Source: Nitrosomonadaceae bacterium
GTDB lineage: Bacteria > Pseudomonadota > Gammaproteobacteria > Burkholderiales > Nitrosomonadaceae
Assembly: GCA_919902625.1 (NCBI GenBank)
Contig: CAKKRO010000203.1
Span: 18,646 to 38,477 of the forward strand
Direction of reading: 5' to 3'
DNA: 19,832 nucleotides
Shown here: in pieces, positions 13,724 to 19,832 of the stretch
Position numbering within the stretch: position 1 is the stretch's first letter
How the letters are laid out: the number at the start of each line of letters is the position of its first letter
Program-made: the position numbers and the translations under genes
Notes under the pieces: model-generated
Told to the model about the DNA's origin: nothing
What the model saw: only the letters and a program-made list of their open reading frames with translations
Database searches by the model: none

Positions 13724-16700
13724 TTAGCCTTTTAGGTCGATCTGGACTTTCGTCATGAAGTTGATCTTAGCAAAAAGATCGGCGTTGGCTGTTCCAGCGG
13801 TCAAACCGATGGCTAGGCGCTCTGAGAATGCAGAACCCTGGTCATTTTTGATCTCCACATCCAAATTCGCGCACTGTTGGGCCATGAGTTGAATTGCCTC
13901 GCGTTCTTTCTGCTCATCCATGCGATCACCGTGTTCGAACTCCACCAATAATAAAAATACGGACCATAGGCGTTGAGCTGAGTTCTTGCTCATTTGTGGA
14001 TTGTGAGCAGCCGCGAGCTGAACGATCTTGGTCAAGATGTGCATGGGTGGATGAGGGGCATCGGATCGAAGTTTGGCCTTCACATACCAAACACCCAGAA
14101 ATGAGGCGATGGCTGTGGTGGGAAGGTCGGCGTCCTCGATCATGACTTTCAGAACGCTTCCGACATGCGAGATGCCAGAAATGAATTCTGATCGAAAGTC
14201 CCACATGGCAGTCGCCATTGACATGAAGGAGGGGGTGTTCTGCAAAAGATCTATGCCCTTTGCGACGGACCTGATTGTTCTCAGAGCTTCCGGAACGATG
14301 GCCAACTGGTATTTGAAATCGATCACTAAGCCAACATGCCAAGCGCAGAGCGTAGCTAATTTCTCCGCCACCTCTGCCGTCGTCAAAGCTCCGATCTCTT
14401 CCAATCCACTCAATAGATCACCAGTGCAGATGCTTTGCACGTTGGTATTATCTCCGCCGCAATAGAGTCGAAAAATCAAATCGTCGGAATAAAGCGTGAA
14501 TTTCTCGGTCGCGCAGAGACGTTTGATCTCTTCGCCGGATGGAAAAAAAAGTTGGTCGTCATCTTCACCTGGCTCGCTGTTTGGTTGCAATATTTTGTCG
14601 TAATTTGCTTTGAGTTGGTCTTGCAGTTTCTTACATTTTGAAATCCATGGGCTTCCAGAAAATGGTTGGATAAGCTTTGAAAGTTCGATTAGGGTGCCTT
14701 TCGATATTGCAATCTTATGGAAGAAGGTAAAGAGATGATCTAAAAGACCAAGGTCGGAGACCACGAGCAACGAGGTTAAATCAAACAGCGGATTGAGAGC
14801 GCGACTTTGCTCAGCGGACATTGGCATCCACCCTGAGGCCATCATTTGAAGATGATGCTTTCGATCGTCAGCTCCGGATCGTTTGGTGATTTCCCAGAGA
14901 TGAAAAAGGTCATGGACATTTCTGAGGAAATGCCTGGGTCGCAAAGCATAAGGAATTGTAATGGTCCCGGCTTGAAGCTGATTTTCGAGCTTGGTATAGG
15001 ATGCCATTCTTTTGTCGTTCATGCCGACCAAACCGCCAAGCGATTCCAGCAGTTGATCTGTCGTAGCCTCATTTGAGACTTCCACCTTCCTAAGCATTTT
15101 GGAATGAGGAAAATTCTGGAAGAACGCAGCCGAACGAGAGTGGAACACTTGGATTTGCTCTGGAGTAGCCACATTTCCCGACGATGTTCCCATAAATATC
15201 ATCATCAAATAAACACCTTCCTGCTCTTCGATGGAAGGATCGGCTAGGTCGCCCATGCGCGTCGCGAGTTCAAGTAGGCGGGGGCTTGTGGGGTTTGCGG
15301 TCTGCTCCAAATTGAACAGCAGTCGAACGCATTCCCTTTTCTGAGCATCATTAGATGCTAATTCAAAAATTCGCTCTGTAGCATGGATCGCATTTTCAAT
15401 GAAGCCACCGCGAACCATGATATTAACGTAGGTGTTGAGTGCGATGCTGTCGGATTTTCCTTCATTGATAATTCGTTCCAACAATCGGCGCGCGTCGTCA
15501 GTCCGCCCTAGGCGATCCAATGCCAAGCCTTCAAAGGCGGTGAGTCGGGTAATCCCCTCGAATTGATTGCCGGATTCCCGGCAAAGATCAAACAATTCAT
15601 TCCATCGCTTGGTCGTGACGAGCGCCATGCCGAGGTGAACCGCCGCTCCGCCAGGCAAGATGGTGGACGTTCGTAGATCGTTGGCCACATCAATGCACGT
15701 TGCAGCCTGTGCGGCATCGGTTGGGTCGAGCTCCATGAACAGTAGGAGCGCAATGGGCTTGGTTTTTCCGAGCACTCGGTATTGAGCTTCGAGTTCGCGG
15801 AGGGCCTCGGATTTTGCAAGGTTGTTCGCGTCGATCGCGGACAGATATTCCGATACAGCTTTGTAAGGGGCAAGCTTGGGATCAGAGTCAAATATTGCGG
15901 ACCAAAGCCTTGCCAAGTCGGTCTTGACGATCTTTTTTGCCGACAGGATCGCCATGGGCAGGACGGTGCCAAATAGCTGGTGATGCTTGTCCAAATGGGC
16001 TACATGCTTTTCGAACAACTCGACGCAATCCCTGTGGCGATTGAGTTCGTGCAAATAGGCGGTTCGACGAAGCCATTTGGTGTCGCTGTCGGCAGTGCGC
16101 GTGTTGATTTCCAGCGCGGTCTCGAATTCGCCGCATTGGGCAGCGACCGTTTCAGCCGACGTTTGCAATCCTTCGAAATGGGGGCGGACCCTTGCGGCAT
16201 CGACGATCAAGGGCAGGACCTCGCCTTGTTTTCCAAGCATTGAGGCGGTTGCGGCCCAGATGTCGGCAATGAATTCGACGTTGTTTGTCCACCCGCCATC
16301 TTGAAACAACTCCACAGCCTCTTGGATGTCCTGCCACGCTTGGTAAAGCAGATCGATGTCCATGCCAGGAAGGCCTGCTGGCGGGAGGATTTCGCCAAGC
16401 ATCGGGGCTCCGCTTTTGCCCATGGCCAAGGCAAAGCGAGCTCGGGCCTTCAACAGGGAGAAGAGCAGGCGAGACGAGTCGCTGACGTCTTCAATCGCCA
16501 GCCCCTCCATACATGCCTGGAGCGCCTCGACCGACTTCGAGTTCATGGTCTCGACGATGGCCCTGGCCGCCAGGCTCTCTACGCCTGAAAACGTGTTCAG
16601 AAGAGCGATAGATTCTTCGTATTTGTTTTCGACTGCCAGGAGCCTTGCCTTGATCCCAAGAATGCTGGGATGGTTGCCTGGCAATTTAGCGACGACATCA

Positions 16701-17686
16701 ATGAAGTCGTTGCTGCCGTCGAGACGATATCGGAGCCGCAGCTCGCTTTCGGCCCATGCGGTCCAGTATTTGGGCTGATCTTCAATTGCAGCGGCTTCCC
16801 AATGGGCGTCGCGACTGCCTTGGCTATCGCCATCAATGGATTTGACGCGTCCGTTGAGGTGGTAAAACTCCGCTTTCTCGACCGACGTAGCTCCATCCGT
16901 AGCTCCATCGAGAAGCTTCTCAGCCTGCGTCAATTCGATCTTGCACCTTTCGGTTTTCCCCGTCCGGAGATGCCGGCTGGCTTCACGCAAATGCCAAGCG
17001 AGCGTGCCACGCTTGGGTTCGACCCAGTGCTCGGTCGGGGACTCGGCTAGCGCATCTAAAAAATCAAAGCTTCGAGTGACGAGACCACTCTGGACATCGC
17101 GCAACATATCCACACGATCGCCCATGTCCATCCCAGGCCTGTCGGTTTCGACCTTGACATCCAGCGCATGGCCCATGTTTGCCAACGCATTGGCTTGCCT
17201 GATCTCATTAAGCAGGTCGGTTGTCTTTGTCAGGCGGTTGGTAACGGGAACGCGTAGTGTGACACTCCCTTGGTCCAATGGAATTTTCTGGATTTCGACT
17301 CTTCGCAATTCAGGGCGCACCCAGACGTAATACATCGGGCATTTGACAGGGTCGTCCAAGTCGACGCTAAGGTCGCAATAAACGAGCAATATCGGTTCGA
17401 CGATTTTATCGTAATAGCGAAGAGTGCTAGCCGAGAGGCCAATCGAAAAATACGATCCGTCACTATTGAGATTCGGAGACCTCGTACCTTTCAATTGGAT
17501 TCGAAATATGTCTTGGATACTCTGATTGATACTGACTTGAATTTGGAAATCCAGCCCGTAATCGTCAGTCCCGCCCAAATCTTTGGGAATCCAACTGCGG
17601 GGCTTTGTCGCCCACAAGCAAGTGGTGGCATCACTGCCAATTTCCTGAGAGTCCCCTGTTTGTGGTAAACCGCTTGAATGCATCAT
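13724..17686 (-). CDS. DUF4365-like N-terminal domain fused to a long TPR-like helical protein
   Basis: A 1320-residue protein on the minus strand, convergent with the DsbA-like gene (29 bases apart). Residues ~15-130 fit the DUF4365 family, which has the PD-(D/E)xK nuclease fold: WIPKDLGGTDDYGLDFQIQV supplies acidic residues D42 and D46, FRIQLKGT supplies the Q-x-K of the core (Q64, K66), and EPILLVYCDL with YYVWV follow as strands. The remaining ~1150 residues are helical with TPR character (for example LGRTDDARRLLERI near the middle). I see no Walker A motif, so it is not an obvious STAND NTPase. DUF4365 domains occur in defence-related proteins, so a sensor-nuclease acting against phage or plasmids is a reasonable inference, not a demonstrated role. 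Two adjacent ATGs (17681-17686) make the exact start uncertain by one residue, and the ribosome-binding site is poor. Confidence 0.7.
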   Translation of the reverse strand: MMHSSGLPQTGDSQEIGSDATTCLWATKPRSWIPKDLGGTDDYGLDFQIQVSINQSIQDIFRIQLKGTRSPNLNSDGSYFSIGLSASTLRYYDKIVEPILLVYCDLSVDLDDPVKCPMYYVWVRPELRRVEIQKIPLDQGSVTLRVPVTNRLTKTTDLLNEIRQANALANMGHALDVKVETDRPGMDMGDRVDMLRDVQSGLVTRSFDFLDALAESPTEHWVEPKRGTLAWHLREASRHLRTGKTERCKIELTQAEKLLDGATDGATSVEKAEFYHLNGRVKSIDGDSQGSRDAHWEAAAIEDQPKYWTAWAESELRLRYRLDGSNDFIDVVAKLPGNHPSILGIKARLLAVENKYEESIALLNTFSGVESLAARAIVETMNSKSVEALQACMEGLAIEDVSDSSRLLFSLLKARARFALAMGKSGAPMLGEILPPAGLPGMDIDLLYQAWQDIQEAVELFQDGGWTNNVEFIADIWAATASMLGKQGEVLPLIVDAARVRPHFEGLQTSAETVAAQCGEFETALEINTRTADSDTKWLRRTAYLHELNRHRDCVELFEKHVAHLDKHHQLFGTVLPMAILSAKKIVKTDLARLWSAIFDSDPKLAPYKAVSEYLSAIDANNLAKSEALRELEAQYRVLGKTKPIALLLFMELDPTDAAQAATCIDVANDLRTSTILPGGAAVHLGMALVTTKRWNELFDLCRESGNQFEGITRLTAFEGLALDRLGRTDDARRLLERIINEGKSDSIALNTYVNIMVRGGFIENAIHATERIFELASNDAQKRECVRLLFNLEQTANPTSPRLLELATRMGDLADPSIEEQEGVYLMMIFMGTSSGNVATPEQIQVFHSRSAAFFQNFPHSKMLRKVEVSNEATTDQLLESLGGLVGMNDKRMASYTKLENQLQAGTITIPYALRPRHFLRNVHDLFHLWEITKRSGADDRKHHLQMMASGWMPMSAEQSRALNPLFDLTSLLVVSDLGLLDHLFTFFHKIAISKGTLIELSKLIQPFSGSPWISKCKKLQDQLKANYDKILQPNSEPGEDDDQLFFPSGEEIKRLCATEKFTLYSDDLIFRLYCGGDNTNVQSICTGDLLSGLEEIGALTTAEVAEKLATLCAWHVGLVIDFKYQLAIVPEALRTIRSVAKGIDLLQNTPSFMSMATAMWDFRSEFISGISHVGSVLKVMIEDADLPTTAIASFLGVWYVKAKLRSDAPHPPMHILTKIVQLAAAHNPQMSKNSAQRLWSVFLLLVEFEHGDRMDEQKEREAIQLMAQQCANLDVEIKNDQGSAFSERLAIGLTAGTANADLFAKINFMTKVQIDLKG

Positions 17687-17836
17687 AAAACGAATCTTTT
17701 CAAATAAACGGGTTAGGTTAGTTGCCCGAACGGGGCTCTCAATAGTTCGGTTCTGCAGTCACCATGTAGCCTGACATTGGCGAATGAGAGTAACTGCTGG
17801 CCGAAAGCGGACATTTCAATGATGCTAATTATTATC

Positions 17837-19039
17837 TCATTCAAAAGAAAAATATTTCTTCAATTTACCCATGAAACTATCTGAATTTGCGAGGGCTGTT
17901 TCATTTTTTACGGACAATAAATTTTCCAGGGTTAATTGGTAAATTTTTGAGAGTTGTTCGATGTCGTCGACTGCAACATACTCATTCAGTTTATGAATCG
18001 TCGCATTGAGCGGGCCGAATTCAATTACCTGCGGGCAGATGTCCGCGATAAACCGGCCATCGGAAGTGCCGCCAGTCGTGGAAAGCTGCGGTTCGATGGT
18101 TGTGACTTGGGTAATGGCGTCACACATGGCGTTAGCCAATTCACCTTTGGGCGTGAGAAACGGTTTTCCCGAGAGCTCCCACGCTAATTCATAGTCAAAA
18201 CCGTGCCGGTCGAGGATTTCGTGCACGCGGGCTTGGAGCGATTCGACCGTGCTGGCGGTGGAGAAACGGAAGTTGAATAATAAATTCAGCGTGCCGGGAA
18301 TGACATTGGTGGCGCCCGTGCCGCCATGAATATTCGAAATATGCCAGGTTGTTGGCGGGAAATATTCATTGCCCTGATCCCATTCGGTTTGCGCCAGTTC
18401 GGCAATGGCCGGTGCCGCCAGATGAATGGGATTTTTTGCCAAATGTGGATAGGCGATATGGCCTTGTATGCCTTTGATAGTTAAATTCCCGGATAGAGAA
18501 CCGCGCCGGCCGTTCTTGATAGTGTCTCCCAGCTTTTCAGTGCAAGTGGGTTCGCCCACAATGCAATAATCCAGTAATTCGCCGCGCGATTCGAGCGTCT
18601 CGACTACTTTGACCGTGCCGTCGACTGCAATTCCCTCTTCGTCGGAAGTGATCAACAGTGCAATCGATCCTTGATGATGGGCATGTTGCGCCAGGAATGC
18701 TTCAATGGCGGTGATAAAGGCGGCCAGCGAGGACTTCATGTCGGCTGCGCCACGGCCATATAACCGGCCATCCTGGATAGCGGGGGTAAACGGGTCGCTG
18801 TCCCATTGTTCCAGCGGGCCGGTGGGCACCACGTCGGTATGTCCCGCGAAGCAGAGCACCGGAGCCGCATTGCCACGGCGCGCCCAAAGATTATCGACTT
18901 CGCCAAAACGCATTTGCTCAATGTGGAAACCGAGTTTTTCCAGGCGATTGATTAGGATTTCCTGGCAGCCCGCATCGTCAGGTGTCAGCGAGCGGCGGGC
19001 AATAAGCGTTTGAGCAAGGATCAGCGTGTCATTGGACAT
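17837..19039 (-). CDS. dapE: Succinyl-diaminopimelate desuccinylase
   Basis: A 400-residue M20-family dinuclear zinc hydrolase that makes LL-diaminopimelate and succinate from N-succinyl-LL-diaminopimelate in the lysine and peptidoglycan pathway. Conserved metal and catalytic residues are visible: FAGHTDVVPTGP (H67, D69), LYGRGAADMKSS (D100), TSDEEG (E134, E135), VGEPTC (E163) and IHKLNEYV near the C-terminus. The substrate-binding block NGRRGSLSG and the GGTSDGRFI and IEFGP motifs are typical of DapE. Usual length is about 375-380 residues; this one has a ~22-residue C-terminal tail after the last conserved helix, ending in KKYFSFE. The ATG at 19037-19039 is preceded by AGGAAAAAA on the minus strand. 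Confidence 0.97.
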   Translation of the reverse strand: MSNDTLILAQTLIARRSLTPDDAGCQEILINRLEKLGFHIEQMRFGEVDNLWARRGNAAPVLCFAGHTDVVPTGPLEQWDSDPFTPAIQDGRLYGRGAADMKSSLAAFITAIEAFLAQHAHHQGSIALLITSDEEGIAVDGTVKVVETLESRGELLDYCIVGEPTCTEKLGDTIKNGRRGSLSGNLTIKGIQGHIAYPHLAKNPIHLAAPAIAELAQTEWDQGNEYFPPTTWHISNIHGGTGATNVIPGTLNLLFNFRFSTASTVESLQARVHEILDRHGFDYELAWELSGKPFLTPKGELANAMCDAITQVTTIEPQLSTTGGTSDGRFIADICPQVIEFGPLNATIHKLNEYVAVDDIEQLSKIYQLTLENLLSVKNETALANSDSFMGKLKKYFSFE

Positions 19040-19279
19040 GGATTTTTTCCTGAATTGAATAAATTAGATCATTTTAATGATATGAGTGTATGAATTACAC
19101 AACATTATGTCTATAAAATTTCAGAGTTAATGTAGGGGTTTGAAAGATTATCCTGTAAATTTGGGGTCATAAGCTTTTTAAGCAGATGCTGAATTTTACA
19201 CGTCTGATTCATGTCTTGCACAATTGGCATGTAATGTGCGTAACTTGATTGGGCTTAACTCATTAAGGGGAAAATTATT
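19040..19279. promoter_or_regulatory. Divergent dapE/fadE intergenic region
   Basis: These 240 bases separate dapE (leftward) and fadE (rightward), so both promoters must lie here. The region is AT-rich. On the plus strand, TTGCAC (19216-19221) and TAACTT (19241-19246) could be -35/-10 boxes with a long 19-base spacer. TGGCAT-GTAAT-GTGCG (19225-19240) loosely resembles a -24/-12 sigma-54 site. Neither is strong. AAGGGG at 19265-19270 is the fadE ribosome-binding site. Confidence 0.4.
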
Positions 19280-19832
19280 ATGCTCCTGTTTCTGTTCTAT
19301 ATCATCTTGCTGGTAATTGCAGTTGCCGGTTTAATTCTGATGGTTCCTGCAATACGCCGCACTCTGATTACCAATCAAATACTGAAAATTTTTCGTAAGA
19401 TGCTTCCGCAAATATCACAAACGGAGCAAGAAGCATTGGATGCGGGCACAGTTTGGTGGGAAGGTGATTTATTCAGCGGTAAGCCTGATTGGAATAAATT
19501 ACTGGCCTATCCCAAACCTCAATTAACGGCAGAAGAGGAAGCTTTTCTCAATGGTCCCGTTGAGCAGTTATGCGCCATGTTGGATGAGTGGAAGATTACG
19601 CATGAGTTGAAAGATTTGTCACCGGAAGCGTGGCAATTTATCAAGGAAAAAGGCTTTTTTGGTTTAATCATACCCAAACAATATGGAGGTTACGGTTTTT
19701 CAGCACTGGCCCATTCTGAGGTCGTGATGAAGATTGGTTCCCGTAGCGGCACGGCAGCAGTAACGGTGATGGTGCCTAATTCACTTGGGCCGGCTGAGCT
19801 GCTGTTGCATTACGGTACCGAGAAACAGAAAG
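19280..19832 (+). CDS. fadE: Acyl-CoA dehydrogenase FadE, 3'-truncated by the window edge
   Basis: The first 184 codons of an acyl-CoA dehydrogenase of the long FadE type, running off the right edge. After an N-terminal membrane segment (residues ~3-22) come hallmark FadE stretches: EQEALDAGTVWWEGDLFSGK, PQLTAEEEAFLNGPVEQL, WKITHELKDL, IPKQYGGYGFSALAHS and VPNSLGPAELLLHYGTEKQK. These closely parallel E. coli FadE, the first oxidation enzyme of fatty-acid beta-oxidation. The N-terminal hydrophobic region is much shorter than in E. coli FadE, with one helix rather than a long hydrophobic leader. AAGGGG nine bases upstream supports the ATG at 19280. Confidence 0.93.
   Translation, partial: MLLFLFYIILLVIAVAGLILMVPAIRRTLITNQILKIFRKMLPQISQTEQEALDAGTVWWEGDLFSGKPDWNKLLAYPKPQLTAEEEAFLNGPVEQLCAMLDEWKITHELKDLSPEAWQFIKEKGFFGLIIPKQYGGYGFSALAHSEVVMKIGSRSGTAAVTVMVPNSLGPAELLLHYGTEKQK

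Noticed and set aside
13724..17686. Plus-strand open frames overlapping the 1320-residue gene as real genes
   Set aside because: They are shadows: none shows a recognisable domain, while the minus-strand frame is uninterrupted for 1320 codons with coherent domain signals.
17724..17736. GCCC-GAACG-GGGC hairpin downstream of dapE
   Set aside because: A short stem with no T-run on the minus strand; not supportable as a terminator.
17785..17815. CTGGCCGAAAGCGGACATT stretch in the 17687-17836 gap, possibly part of a dispersed intergenic repeat
   Set aside because: It occurs once in this window and I cannot confirm other copies; a genome-wide search would decide.

Overview
This window carries the distal end of an extracellular contractile injection system (eCIS, the Afp/PVC family of phage-tail-like particles), followed by an array of its candidate toxin cargo genes, one long solitary gene on the other strand, and two ordinary metabolic genes. 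The host looks like a proteobacterium of moderate GC. The dapE and fadE products are proteobacterial in type, and a betaproteobacterium such as Nitrosomonas is my best guess, but the taxon is inference only.

Positions 1-5998 (+) hold three tightly spaced genes: the end of a CIS tape-measure protein (truncated by the window edge and built from long internal repeats), the CIS AAA+ ATPase (Afp15-like), and an unusual 876-residue exported membrane protein. That last protein has a peptidoglycan-binding-like N-terminus, a GH18-like segment whose catalytic motif appears to be lost, and three C-terminal membrane helices. The tube, sheath and baseplate genes should lie to the left of the window. A small SAM methyltransferase (6050-6670) follows.

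Positions 6716-12977 (+) form the cargo array. Four consecutive genes begin with the same kind of leader (MK-[QR]-S start, DNRPE or DNREST motif, repeated SP-x-x-x-AQR blocks), and three of them share similar ribosome-binding regions. Behind this leader sit different modules: DUF4157 plus a zincin-type metalloprotease domain (765 aa), an EndoU RNase domain (237 aa), a decayed DUF4157 plus a WHH-type HNH nuclease domain (399 aa), and DUF4157 with nothing after it (236 aa). This last stub is separated from a class 3 lipase by a single in-frame TAG and an open linker, so the pair may be a split DUF4157-lipase effector. No immunity-like genes lie between the toxin genes, which fits cargo of a released particle aimed at other cells better than a contact-dependent sibling weapon.

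Positions 13035-13694 (+) encode a cytoplasmic DsbA/FrnE-like thioredoxin-fold protein. Positions 13724-17686 (-) encode a 1320-residue protein with an N-terminal DUF4365-like (PD-(D/E)xK fold) domain and a very long helical, TPR-like remainder; it is a candidate stand-alone defence gene. Positions 17837-19039 (-) are dapE, and 19280 to the right edge (+) is the start of fadE, divergent from dapE across a 240-base regulatory gap. No tRNA, rRNA, CRISPR array or recognisable transposase was seen. The longest gap without a gene is the 252 bases at 9014-9265.
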